NCBI GenBank assembly: GCA_009773515.1
Contig: WSXX01000013.1
Coordinates: 62,001 to 126,000, forward strand
Length of the DNA stretch: 64,000 bases
Direction: 5' to 3'
DNA from: Bacteroidota bacterium
Lineage (GTDB): Bacteria > Bacteroidota > Bacteroidia > Bacteroidales > Lentimicrobiaceae
A model generated the notes under the pieces. The model did no database searches and was not told the DNA's origin. It saw nothing but the letters and a program-made list of their open reading frames with translations. Numbering within the stretch: position 1 is the first letter of the stretch; every line of letters begins with the position of its first letter. This document shows positions 29,433-39,447 of this stretch, in pieces. Made by a program: the position numbers and the translations under genes.

Positions 29433-31406
29433 TCATTCTATAAATTGCCTGCGGTTATCGTTTATGTATTGAAATACCTGCAGATTACACCTTGCATATT
29501 CGTCCATCTGCATTTTTATTTCAGGAAATTGCTTCGAAAAGTCCCTCATACTTTTGTTTCGGTATTTGTATAGTTTTGAACTTCCGTCAGGTTTCACTAT
29601 CAGAAAGAATTCCTTACCGATTACGCCATAATTGGTGATGCTGTTGACCATAATGTATGGACGCGAGTCTTTTATAAGATCTATCCCCTGCGTGTTGTTG
29701 ATCCACGGTTGATTAAGGATGCCCATAATGGTGGGATAAACATCAATCTGTCCGCCTATTCCATTAAAAATACGGCTTTCCGGAAGCAAGTCCGGCGCAT
29801 AAAAAATCAAAGGCGTGTGGTGATATTCCAGCGAAATATCATAACTGAATTTCTTATGAATTCCATGATCAGCCACAAAAACAAATAATGTATTTGAAAA
29901 CCATGCTTCTTTAGATGCCATTTTCATAAACTGCTGAATCGACCAGTCAGAATACTCAATGATCTGATCCTTAATGTTATCGTTTTCAGGTTTGAAGTAT
30001 TCAGGAATGTAATAAGGGCCATGATTGCTCGAAGTCATAAAGCTCACCAGAAATGGCTTGCCTGATGCATGAAGTTTATTCATCACCGGAATCGAATGCC
30101 GGAACATATAGTCATCCGGCACGCCAAGTGTGGTTTTTGCTTCTTCCGATGGATAATCGTCTTCTGTAATGATCTGATCGAAATCGTTGGTGCTGAGAAA
30201 CCCCTGAATATTGTCGAACTGACCATCGTGGGTGGTGATGTAAGTGGTGCTGTAACCCAGTTTCTTAAGGGTGGACGAAATTCCGTTGTATTTCAGCATA
30301 CGGCTTTCGCGCATGGGTTGTTGCCTGAAAATGGCCGGGTAAGAGAACAGCGTGCTGAATACTCCGTTGTAAGTATGGATACCGGCGGTATAAATGCTGT
30401 CGAAATAATAGCTGTTCAATGCCAGACTGTCCAGAAAAGGCGTAAGGTTAAGTTTATTGCCATTCCGTTTCATCTTTGAAGCAGCCATACTTTCCATAAT
30501 GACTATAACCACATTGGGCTTGTTTTCACTGATTGAATCAGGAATCACCTGCCTGTAGAGCGGATAGTACGCGTGCACGGAATCAATGCCGAGGTATTCC
30601 TGAACTTTTGATATTGCATAATTTTCATCAATCAACTCAATGACTTCGTTTCGTTGATCGAGATTCTCAAAGTAGCTCTGCAAAAATGTAAACACAGGAT
30701 TCAGCCCCAACTGGTTTAGAAATGCATTGTCAGAGATGTACGCCGTGCCAACTTTAATGGGCGTTTTCAGTGCCACCCGGCCACGTATTCCCACCAGCAT
30801 CAAACCCAGAAATAGTATTGAAATGGTTAGCTTAAGCCAGATGCTTCGCTGAATGACTGGCTTCTTTTCTGCATTTCTGAAAATGCGTTTCAGCAGTTTA
30901 TAAAACAGAATCGTTACCAGAATAAAGGGAATGAAATAAATCCAATATCCGGGTTCTTCAAGTATCATTCTCAGGACAAAGCCCGGGCTATCAATCCATT
31001 GAAAAGCCGAAATGGTAAGTCGTGAAAAGAATTGATTGAAATATGGGATATCTGATGCGTTAATAACAAACGCCAGCGTAAAAAGAATAAAGATAATGAC
31101 GAAAACCGATTGATATACAACATGATAGCGCTTGCCTGCAATATAGAAAACTGTAAGTATCAGAAAAGGCAACAACAACAAATAGCCACTTATGACCACG
31201 TCAAAGCGAATGCCCATGAAGAAAGCATTGATTATATCAGGCAGATTGGATGAAATTCCGTTAATATTCTCCAAACCTGTTAAAAAGAGGATAAGCCGGA
31301 ATACAAAGAAGAACAGAATGGCAAGTGCATATATTTTGATTATAAGTGCAATGTTATCCCATCCTTTTAAAAACTTCAATTTATCCGGCAGTTTTCCTGA
31401 GTTCAT
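29433..31406 (-). CDS. LTA synthase family sulfatase-fold membrane protein
   Basis: N-terminal multi-TM; PNVVIVIMESMAASKM, DSIYTAGIHTYNGVFSTLFSYP, LFVFVADHG. Confidence 0.9.
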   Translation of the reverse strand: MNSGKLPDKLKFLKGWDNIALIIKIYALAILFFFVFRLILFLTGLENINGISSNLPDIINAFFMGIRFDVVISGYLLLLPFLILTVFYIAGKRYHVVYQSVFVIIFILFTLAFVINASDIPYFNQFFSRLTISAFQWIDSPGFVLRMILEEPGYWIYFIPFILVTILFYKLLKRIFRNAEKKPVIQRSIWLKLTISILFLGLMLVGIRGRVALKTPIKVGTAYISDNAFLNQLGLNPVFTFLQSYFENLDQRNEVIELIDENYAISKVQEYLGIDSVHAYYPLYRQVIPDSISENKPNVVIVIMESMAASKMKRNGNKLNLTPFLDSLALNSYYFDSIYTAGIHTYNGVFSTLFSYPAIFRQQPMRESRMLKYNGISSTLKKLGYSTTYITTHDGQFDNIQGFLSTNDFDQIITEDDYPSEEAKTTLGVPDDYMFRHSIPVMNKLHASGKPFLVSFMTSSNHGPYYIPEYFKPENDNIKDQIIEYSDWSIQQFMKMASKEAWFSNTLFVFVADHGIHKKFSYDISLEYHHTPLIFYAPDLLPESRIFNGIGGQIDVYPTIMGILNQPWINNTQGIDLIKDSRPYIMVNSITNYGVIGKEFFLIVKPDGSSKLYKYRNKSMRDFSKQFPEIKMQMDEYARCNLQVFQYINDNRRQFIE

Positions 31407-31415
31407 TTCTGATTT

Positions 31416-32348
31416 TTAATGATTAATTCTGAGTTCATTGAATGCGGGGCTTATGGAATCATAATCCATTATCATGTGTTTGATTCCCATGGATTTAGCT
31501 GAAATGAAATTTGAACTGTCAATTCCATAAACGATACGTCTGCTCGCCAATCCATTTTTCCGCAACCATTCTACATGATTTTCATCAATCCGGCTAAAAA
31601 ACCCTGATAAAAAATCCGGCCTGAGATTTTTCGGGATAAGCGGGTATAACCATTCCTTACCTGCATTAAAACCTTCGAGCGCTGTGATAATTTCCGGATA
31701 TTTTAGTTCTATATAAAATACAAAAAGCGCATCGGCACTGGCTACGATTACCCGGTCTTCGATTTCGTAATTTCTGATGATTTCAACAATCTGATCTGCC
31801 TCCTTAAACCCGGAGAGTTTCATGTCGAAGTAAAAAATAAAATCAGCCCCGTATTGGTCAAGTGCTTTTTCCAGGGTAGGCACAAAAAAGTTGCCCGGTT
31901 TGCCATTTTGCAACAATGGGAAGTCATCAAGTGATGAGGTGGAAATTTCATTGATACTTCGTTTGCTGCCAAACATCCGCTCTGTATCTGTATCATGAAA
32001 TAGAATAAAATCATCATCGGCTGATTTTCTCAGATCGAACTCCACCGCACTGAATCCCAGACGTTTTGCGTCACCAATGGATTCCAGACTATTTTCGGGA
32101 AAATTTTCAACCACACCCCTGTGCGCAAACAGCAGCGCAGAATCAGCCGGATCTGAAAACAATGATTTTATTGGCTTACTTCCAAAACCTCCGAATGAAA
32201 AGCCAAATGCCAGATAGACAACAGCCAATGCGGCTATTGTAATCATCAATGCTTTTAAGATTCTGGGAAATATTTTCGGTTTAGTCAAAATGTTTGCAGA
32301 TGTGTTCCCGAAAAACGGGAAAAAGATAAGGGAAAAATGAAAAACCAA
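31416..32348 (-). CDS. Glycerophosphodiester phosphodiesterase family protein
   Basis: LLFAHRGVVENFPENSLESIGDAKRLGFSAVEFDLRKSADDDFILFHDTD. Confidence 0.9.
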   Translation of the reverse strand: MVFHFSLIFFPFFGNTSANILTKPKIFPRILKALMITIAALAVVYLAFGFSFGGFGSKPIKSLFSDPADSALLFAHRGVVENFPENSLESIGDAKRLGFSAVEFDLRKSADDDFILFHDTDTERMFGSKRSINEISTSSLDDFPLLQNGKPGNFFVPTLEKALDQYGADFIFYFDMKLSGFKEADQIVEIIRNYEIEDRVIVASADALFVFYIELKYPEIITALEGFNAGKEWLYPLIPKNLRPDFLSGFFSRIDENHVEWLRKNGLASRRIVYGIDSSNFISAKSMGIKHMIMDYDSISPAFNELRINH

Positions 32349-32368
32349 TTTTTATGCTTTGCCTTGTT

Positions 32369-33562
32369 CTATGAGGGATTCAGCGCCCTCACCGCCATCC
32401 ATGCCATCAACCCTGCTCCGGTTTCAAGGCTGGTTTCATCCACATCAAACTGGTCGGTGTGCAGGTTGTGAATAATTCCAAGGTTTTCGTTGCGTATGCC
32501 TAACCTGTAAAAGCAGGAGGGAACCTGTTGCGAAAAGTATGCGAAGTCCTCTGCTGTCATCCTCAGATCAAGATCCACCACATTATCCTCACCCACATAT
32601 TCAACTGCAAACTGTCGGGCCTCTGCGGTAACCACATCGTCATTTACCAGAAATGGATAACCTTTATCAATAAAAACCTCACATTTACCGCCCATACCTT
32701 CGGCAATGGAAGTGGCCATCTGCGTTATTTTTTCATGTGCTTCAGCCCGCCATTTTTCATCGAAAGTGCGCAGTGTACCATCTAATTTTACTTCGTTGGG
32801 AATAATATTGGTGCGTCCTTCGGCGATAAAACGCCCGAAAGAAAGTACCGCGGGCAATTGAGGCGGAGCATTGCGGCTAACAATCTGCTGAAGTGCAACC
32901 AGAATATGAGCAGCTATCAGCACCGGATCAACATTCAGTTCGGGAGTTGCGCCATGTCCGCCTTTGCCTTTCACCGTAAGGTAAACTTCATCGGTCGAAG
33001 CCATATATTTTCCGGGTTTCATACCGACTTTCCCGGCTTCAAGGGTAGGCAAAACGTGTTGTCCGAACATTTTCTGAGGAGCCGGATTCTCCAGAACACC
33101 CTCTTTTATCATCATCGAAGCCCCACCTGGAAACCGTTCTTCCGATGGCTGAAAAATCAACTTTATCGTCCCTTCAAAATGATCTTTTAACTCATTCAGG
33201 ATTTTGGCAGCGCCCAGCAAACTGGTCATATGCACATCGTGTCCGCAGGCATGCATTACACCCGGATTCTGTGAGCAATAATCCACCTGATTTTTCTCAA
33301 CGATTGGCAACGCATCCATATCGGCACGAAGAGCAATGGTTTGTGAATCAGGATTTTTACCTTTTATCAGACCCACAATTCCGTGCACTGCAATCCCCGA
33401 GGTGAATGGGATGCCAAATTCTGTAAGCTTCGATTGAATGAAAGCTGAGGTTTCCATCTCCTGCATCGAAAGTTCGGGATTCATGTGCAGATGACGACGT
33501 ATGGCAATCAGTTCAGGCTGAAGGGCTGAAGCTTTTTGTTTTATCAGATCGATTAATTTCAT
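32369..33562 (-). CDS. M20 family amidohydrolase (hippurate/IAA-amino acid hydrolase type)
   Basis: LRADMDALPI, MHACGHDVHMTSLLGAA, QPSEERFPGGASMMIKEGVL. Confidence 0.94.
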   Translation of the reverse strand: MKLIDLIKQKASALQPELIAIRRHLHMNPELSMQEMETSAFIQSKLTEFGIPFTSGIAVHGIVGLIKGKNPDSQTIALRADMDALPIVEKNQVDYCSQNPGVMHACGHDVHMTSLLGAAKILNELKDHFEGTIKLIFQPSEERFPGGASMMIKEGVLENPAPQKMFGQHVLPTLEAGKVGMKPGKYMASTDEVYLTVKGKGGHGATPELNVDPVLIAAHILVALQQIVSRNAPPQLPAVLSFGRFIAEGRTNIIPNEVKLDGTLRTFDEKWRAEAHEKITQMATSIAEGMGGKCEVFIDKGYPFLVNDDVVTAEARQFAVEYVGEDNVVDLDLRMTAEDFAYFSQQVPSCFYRLGIRNENLGIIHNLHTDQFDVDETSLETGAGLMAWMAVRALNPS

Positions 33563-33591
33563 TCTGGTGTTTTTTACCGTGTTCTGTTGAT

Positions 33592-34230
33592 TTACCTGAT
33601 AAACGGATTGCTTATCTTTTCGTAACCTATGCTTGTTTTGGGGCCGTGTCCGGGATAGACAATGTATTCGTCGTCGAGGGTAAATAGTTTTGATTCAATG
33701 CTATCCATCAGCACATCGAAGTTGCCTGTTGGCAGATCGGTACGGCCTATACTGCCGTAAAACAGCACATCACCGGCAATCACAAATTTATCAGCGTGGC
33801 TCACCAGGCAGATGCTGCCATTTGCATGACCGGGTGTGTATCTGACTTCGAGGCTTGAATTTCCGAAAGTGATCATGTCTCCTTCTTCCACAAAAAGCTC
33901 CGGTTTCCTGATTTCATCAATGGTGATTCCAAACACTGAACCAAACTCATGAGCCGTCTCCCAGAACAACTTTCCATCTTTGTGGCCGGTTGGCTTCAGA
34001 TTGTATTTTTCGCAAACAAAATGGTTGCCAAGTATATGATCAACGTGGAAATGGGTGTTGATCAACGCCACCGGATTCAGGTTGTTGCCGGTGATGTAAT
34101 CTGAAAGTTTGTTTTGCTCTGAAGAACTGCTGCAGCCCGGATCAATTATTATGCAATCGCCCGTTTCATCGTGCAGCACAAAGGAGTTTACCGAAAAGGA
34201 ATTGAAAACAAATATTTTAACAGTTATCAT
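33592..34230 (-). CDS. MBL-fold hydrolase (glyoxalase II-like)
   Basis: LINTHFHVDHILGNHFV, YTPGHANGSICL, IAGDVLF, VYPGHGPKTSIGYE. Confidence 0.92.
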   Translation of the reverse strand: MITVKIFVFNSFSVNSFVLHDETGDCIIIDPGCSSSSEQNKLSDYITGNNLNPVALINTHFHVDHILGNHFVCEKYNLKPTGHKDGKLFWETAHEFGSVFGITIDEIRKPELFVEEGDMITFGNSSLEVRYTPGHANGSICLVSHADKFVIAGDVLFYGSIGRTDLPTGNFDVLMDSIESKLFTLDDEYIVYPGHGPKTSIGYEKISNPFIR

Positions 34231-34291
34231 GGAGAATTAATTTAATGTGCAAAGGTAATGATTTGCTGACAGATGCCGTATTTTAACAAAA

Positions 34292-34312
34292 CAGCCGGCA
34301 ATTAACCGGCTG
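34292..34312 (-). terminator. Terminator hairpin
   Basis: cagccggcaattaaccggctg followed by T-rich run on minus strand. Confidence 0.6.
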
Positions 34313-34344
34313 GATTTGTGATATTAACGAAAACGAAAATTATA

Positions 34345-35148
34345 CTATTCGGCAATCAATTCAAATTTCGCCAATGGCGCCATGCGTGCTTTGTTAAGTT
34401 GTAGTGTAGTGCCATTAAAGCTATAATTATCAGCCATTTCAAGAATCCTGAAAAGCTCCTGTTCAATATTCATGTTTGGACATGCCATCATGGTCGATCC
34501 CATTTTTGAAAATAAAATCCGGCTTCCTTCTTTTAATTCATACGTACCGAAAAAACTGTTGCATCCGGCAAATCCATTGATACGGTTTTCTTCATTTTGA
34601 AGAATGATAAAATAATCTTTCCCATCGCTGCCTGGATTCGGAATTGCTTTGCCATTCATTTCCATCAGCCGCCATTTTTTTCCGATCAGATCTGATTGTG
34701 AGAATTGCTGACCTGTTTTTGTAAGCACATATTTATCGGCAAGTTCGCCGGTGATGATTCTTCCGTCCATGCTCAGTTGCACCAGCTTGTTTTCGCCCAC
34801 AAGGTATTTTGATGGACCGTCGGTTATCCCCTGAAGCTGAATACTTGCTCCGCCTTTATCCCAGCTGAAATTGCCGGTTTCTACAAACGGGGTAATGCTT
34901 TTACCTTTATAAACCGTTGATCGGCTGTAAGTCAGGTCTTTGCTGATGGTAATTGTGGTGACAATTCCTTCACAATCGGCGCAGGGTAGAGTTCCTGTGT
35001 AAATACCCGGCCAGTCGAGAGATGTCTGACTGTTATCCCCCACAATAATGTGAGACGGCGCTACGGGTGCTGTTGATTTCTGTTGTGTTTTACAGGCAGT
35101 AAAAGCCACAGGGATCAAAAGCAAAAGAATAAATGCCAGCTTTTTCAT
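34345..35148 (-). CDS. Lipoprotein with NlpE-like N-terminal domain and META/HslJ C-terminal domain
   Basis: Lipobox FTAC; DWPGIYTGTLPCADCEGIVTTITISKDLTYSRSTVYKGK; KKWRLMEMNGKAI...FAGCNSFFGTYELKEG...MGSTMMACPN. Confidence 0.88.
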   Translation of the reverse strand: MKKLAFILLLLIPVAFTACKTQQKSTAPVAPSHIIVGDNSQTSLDWPGIYTGTLPCADCEGIVTTITISKDLTYSRSTVYKGKSITPFVETGNFSWDKGGASIQLQGITDGPSKYLVGENKLVQLSMDGRIITGELADKYVLTKTGQQFSQSDLIGKKWRLMEMNGKAIPNPGSDGKDYFIILQNEENRINGFAGCNSFFGTYELKEGSRILFSKMGSTMMACPNMNIEQELFRILEMADNYSFNGTTLQLNKARMAPLAKFELIAE

Positions 35149-35381
35149 AAGACTTGTTTTAAGATGTTTTAGAATTAAGATTTATTCAGGTTTTGTATAA
35201 GCGTTTGGTTTTCACCCTTAAACATTTGTATTGTTAAAATGTTTGGATGGAATTTTCACCAGCAATGGCCTCTCTGATACACAAACTGATCAGGGATCTC
35301 TTTGGGGATGAAATTTACAAATATTTTGGCAGGGAAAACAGAAGGTACATTGTTTTATTAATCAGGGCGATTAATCAGCAA

Positions 35382-36515
35382 TTATATATTTTCCATCATC
35401 ACAAACTCTCTGAAGTTCTCTCTCGCAATTCCCTTATTGATGGAGTTATAGCTTTCCGTAAAGGTTTTGGGGAACGAAACAGAACGGTTGGCATTCCATT
35501 TAAACTCGAAGCCAAAAACCTTTCCGTCTTTCGTTTCCACATAATCAACCTCCTGTTGTTGTTTGGTGCGCCAGAAATATTGTGAAGCAACCTGCTTCTG
35601 ATAAAACAGTAGTTTTCTGCGTTCACTTATCAGAAAGTTTTCCCAGAGGGCTCCGATATCAGTTCGGTTGTTAAGCGCCTGGAACTGACCAATGACCGCA
35701 TTTCGGATACCATTGTCGTAAAAGTAGATTTTTCTGTTTGTTTTTATCTCATTGCGAAGGTTGCGGCTAAAAGAAGGAAGCCGGAACAATATATGCGCTT
35801 TCTCCAGCACATCAATATACGCGCTTGTTGTTTTCGGGTCTATTCCTGTAATCTGGGCAAGCTCAGTATAGGAAACCTCGCTGCCGACCTGCCACGCAAG
35901 CGCCTGAACCAGGCGTTGTATCATCTCTGGTTTTTTGATATTTCCGTAAATCAGAATGTCTTTGTAGAGATAACTTTCGGTTAACTCCTGCAGCACTGAT
36001 CTCTGGTCAGCAGGGTTCATAAGTACTTCGGGATAAAAGCCAAAAATCAATCGGTTTTCCAGGTCTTGCTCAGCTTTCAGGTATCCTGAATAATCCTGCC
36101 ATTCCTGCCAGTTGATGGGCCAGAGCGAAAACGTCCACTTACGCCCTGTGAGTGGCTCCTGCGTTTGATTCATAAGTTCAAAAGAAGAAGATCCGCTGAG
36201 AATTAATTGTACTTCTTTAAAAGTATCGGTTATAAGCTTTGACGTAAGGCCGATAAACGGAATGCGCTGGGCTTCATCAATAAATACAATTCTGTGCTTT
36301 CCGATAATCTGTCGGAGCTGCTCTGTATTGGGGCGGTTAAACATACGTTCGCTCACCGGATCATCTCCGTTGATGATCAGGCATTCATCGCGGTATGATT
36401 CAAGGAGTTTCATTACCAGTGTAGTTTTGCCCGATTGCCTTGGCCCGGTAATGATAATTGCCTTTCCTGAGAAAAACTTTCCGGCTATTTGCTTTTCAAT
36501 TGATCTTGAAATCAT
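35382..36515 (-). CDS. ATP-binding protein, AAA_14/DUF4143 family
   Basis: IIITGPRQSGKTTLVMKLL Walker A; IVFIDEAQRI Walker B; C-term nuclease-like DYVETKDGKVFGFEFKW. Confidence 0.92.
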   Translation of the reverse strand: MISRSIEKQIAGKFFSGKAIIITGPRQSGKTTLVMKLLESYRDECLIINGDDPVSERMFNRPNTEQLRQIIGKHRIVFIDEAQRIPFIGLTSKLITDTFKEVQLILSGSSSFELMNQTQEPLTGRKWTFSLWPINWQEWQDYSGYLKAEQDLENRLIFGFYPEVLMNPADQRSVLQELTESYLYKDILIYGNIKKPEMIQRLVQALAWQVGSEVSYTELAQITGIDPKTTSAYIDVLEKAHILFRLPSFSRNLRNEIKTNRKIYFYDNGIRNAVIGQFQALNNRTDIGALWENFLISERRKLLFYQKQVASQYFWRTKQQQEVDYVETKDGKVFGFEFKWNANRSVSFPKTFTESYNSINKGIARENFREFVMMENI

Positions 36516-36555
36516 TGTTTTTGTATTGAAACCAATTGCAAATATAATACAGAAT

Positions 36556-36651
36556 TTTCTAAAAACATAACTTTTCAGGAATCAAATCCCGTAAAGTTAT
36601 AACTATACGGGAATAGAATCCTGTAAAGTCATAACTTTACGGGAATCACCA
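36556..36651. repeat. Three tandem 32-bp palindromic units upstream of DUF4143 ATPase
   Basis: tttctaaaaacataacttttcaggaatcaaat / cccgtaaagttataactatacgggaatagaat / cctgtaaagtcataactttacgggaatcacca. Confidence 0.75.
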
Positions 36652-36666
36652 CCCTAAGTTGGATAA

Positions 36667-39090
36667 TTACTCCTTCACAATTTTTAGTACAGTTTGACCA
36701 CCGTCAATGGTAACTTTAAGTACATAAATACCTTTTGACAGGTTTGCTAAATTGAGTGTTGTTCTTTTATCACAAAGGGTTTGGCCGGTTAACCTTATGC
36801 CCATTAAAGAATAAATTTCTACAAAAGCTTTACTATTAGGCTCAAGACTATTTAATTTAAGGATTACTTGATTCTTAGATGGATTAGGGTAAACAGAAGC
36901 AGTTTCAGTCTTTAAATATTCAGGTATTCCTAGACTTTTAACACAATCAGTTCCAAACTCAACAATCTGATAGCAGGTGGAAACGAATACTTCTTCTAAT
37001 CCGTCGTTATTATAGTCTGATATCTCGATATTTTCATTTTTTCCCTGAACATCTCCGATTTTGGTTGTTGAAATTATATTTCCCTGAACATCTCCGAAGT
37101 GAAGAATTCCTCCTGAGGTGAAAATAATCTCAGGAGAACCACCGTCCGTTAAATCGGCTGCACTTATGGAATTTATAGCAGAAGGCATATGTATGGGAAG
37201 TAAGGTTAAATTTTGGGTTTGACCGTTAATGATAAAAATTTGACCGTCAGATGACCCCGCAATTATTTCATCAATATTTATATTATCTGTCTCAATAAAA
37301 CTCAATGAACTGAAATGTCTTTCCTGGGTTTCCCAGGTTTCGAATGTGAGTCCATCAATACAAAGAATACTACCATTAAGAAAGAGAATTTCAGGATTTG
37401 AATCAGTATCAATATTTCCAATAATCAGGGTTGTAGCATCATCAACATAGGAATGAAACTCAGCAGAAGACCAAAGAATCGAATAATCAATCGAATTAAT
37501 TATATGAATCTGGCTTCTTGTTGAGACAATATATTCTTCCTTCCCATCATTATCAATGTCATGTAAAGCAATCGCATAAAAGGTTTGCAGGTTATCGAAC
37601 ACTTGAACCGATTTCAATTCCTGAGTTACTGGATTCAGTATGGCTATTAGACCATTTGAGTTCAAACTTCCTCCGGCAAGTAATATTTCATTTTGACCAT
37701 CATTGTCAACATCTGAGACCAGAAACCCATAAAGGCCAGAAAACTCCCATGTGTTCCAGACCCAGTTTAGCAAGTTTGATTCTAAATCATAAACTGATAT
37801 TCTTGATTTTTTGATATCACTGGTGTAATTGGATAGAAGTATCAATTCGGCAATATTATCATTATCTAAATCACGTACTTTAACAGCCATGTATGGAACG
37901 GGATTAAAATCACTCTTCCATTCCTGGTCTAATGTGGAAATGTCATAAATAAAAAGTGAGTTATATGTAAAATAGCCACACTTGCCATTCCAAACTAGTT
38001 CCAGATTCCCATCACCGTCAGTATCGGCAACGTTTATGTCCATAGAGCCTTTTTCAGGATTATAAACACGCCACAACTCTTCACCATTCTGCATATTATA
38101 ACAATAAATTCCTCCCCAGGCCCCATTACTCTGGCTTAACAAAATTTCAGCAATGCCATCATTATTAACGTCTGCCATTGTGGAAGAATAGTAATCAAAC
38201 TGCTTTTCAATAGAATATTTTATCTTCTTTAAATCTGCATCATAAACCATTATATTCTCTTGCCGGTTATCATAAATAATTTCTTTTATACCATCTGAAT
38301 CGACGTCAGCCAGTTCAACCATTCCGTATTTAGTCTGATAGTAAGACCAAACGATTTCAATAGAATCATTAATCAGCCGAATTACTTTCCCTGGAGCATA
38401 TACCAATTCATTTGAGGGTTCCTGATCCACATTGCCACATTTCATATCTAAACACCCGAAGGGAATTCCAAGCTTGTGATCCAGATTCCCCATATTAAAT
38501 AGAAAAGTACTATCGAAAGTGGAAATTATAAGTTCGGTTAAGCCATCATTATCAGCATCTGCCATTTGAAATCGAATAGGATTTCTTGAGGTTTTAAGCA
38601 TTTGCTTAAGCTGCCTGGTCCTGCCATCAAACACCTGCACCATTCCGGAAGCAGTTCCAATTAATATTTCAATATAACCATCACCATCTACATCATACGC
38701 TTCAATCCCTGTGATGTTTTCTGATTCAGATGTCTCATAATACGTGCTCGTCCAGATTTGCTTATAATCATTCTCCGGTGGATTAAACTTGTATATATGC
38801 CATAGGTTTTGAGATCCTTCAAAAGTACTTCCACAGATTATTTCAGCAGTACCGTCATTATCAATATCTTTTGTAACCATTGGAAAACCAATACAATGAC
38901 CCGTTGCACTGTTTATCCACTTAGCAGTACATTCATTTTGTTGGGCATTCAGGAGTTCTGAATGGAAAAGAGTTAATAATATCAATGCAATTTTTATAGA
39001 AGCAAATGAAGCCTTTATTTGCATTTCAAATGAACTAAAATTTATCATATTACATAGTATAAACACGATCAAAGGTAGAAAAAACTTCAA
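36667..39090 (-). CDS. FG-GAP/VCBS repeat protein with T9SS C-terminal sorting domain
   Basis: Repeated DVDGDGYIEILIG / DADNDGLTELIIS / DVDSDGIKEIIY motifs; C-term VYPNPSKNQVILKL...GIYVLKVTIDGGQTVLKIVKE. Confidence 0.92.
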   Translation of the reverse strand: MKFFLPLIVFILCNMINFSSFEMQIKASFASIKIALILLTLFHSELLNAQQNECTAKWINSATGHCIGFPMVTKDIDNDGTAEIICGSTFEGSQNLWHIYKFNPPENDYKQIWTSTYYETSESENITGIEAYDVDGDGYIEILIGTASGMVQVFDGRTRQLKQMLKTSRNPIRFQMADADNDGLTELIISTFDSTFLFNMGNLDHKLGIPFGCLDMKCGNVDQEPSNELVYAPGKVIRLINDSIEIVWSYYQTKYGMVELADVDSDGIKEIIYDNRQENIMVYDADLKKIKYSIEKQFDYYSSTMADVNNDGIAEILLSQSNGAWGGIYCYNMQNGEELWRVYNPEKGSMDINVADTDGDGNLELVWNGKCGYFTYNSLFIYDISTLDQEWKSDFNPVPYMAVKVRDLDNDNIAELILLSNYTSDIKKSRISVYDLESNLLNWVWNTWEFSGLYGFLVSDVDNDGQNEILLAGGSLNSNGLIAILNPVTQELKSVQVFDNLQTFYAIALHDIDNDGKEEYIVSTRSQIHIINSIDYSILWSSAEFHSYVDDATTLIIGNIDTDSNPEILFLNGSILCIDGLTFETWETQERHFSSLSFIETDNINIDEIIAGSSDGQIFIINGQTQNLTLLPIHMPSAINSISAADLTDGGSPEIIFTSGGILHFGDVQGNIISTTKIGDVQGKNENIEISDYNNDGLEEVFVSTCYQIVEFGTDCVKSLGIPEYLKTETASVYPNPSKNQVILKLNSLEPNSKAFVEIYSLMGIRLTGQTLCDKRTTLNLANLSKGIYVLKVTIDGGQTVLKIVKE

Positions 39091-39179
39091 AGAATCGGAC
39101 TATCCAGGTTTAAATATGTTCTTTTAAATTCCATAGTCTCTTTTTCAAAGGTTGTTTGCATTATTGTAATGACCCTGCT

Positions 39180-39330
39180 ATAATAAATTGCCGTTCATGA
39201 AAATAACTTTCCGGCTATCTGATTTTCAAGTGATCTTGATTTTTTTTTGTGTTAAAATCAATTGTAAATGTTAATCCGTTCTGTTTTTCCTAGAAATATA
39301 ATCCCCTCGAACCAATTCCCGTCTATATTG
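39180..39330 (-). pseudogene. Decayed second copy of the DUF4143 ATPase 5' end plus upstream region
   Basis: 39187-39320 aligns by eye with 36459-36595 (shared aactttccggctat, attttcaaNtgatcttga, aatcaattgNaaat) in the same orientation. Confidence 0.65.
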
Positions 39331-39447
39331 TTAATGCAATCGTTTGCGGAAATGGTTTATTAATCACTTTTTTCAATCCCGGGATGCTTCCTTCCATAAT
39401 TCTTTAGTACCTTTCACCCGCATATATTAACATATTACAATACTTCC

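Noticed and set aside
36556-36651. CRISPR array
   Set aside because: 32-bp units are contiguous with no unique spacers and each is itself palindromic; no cas genes in the window
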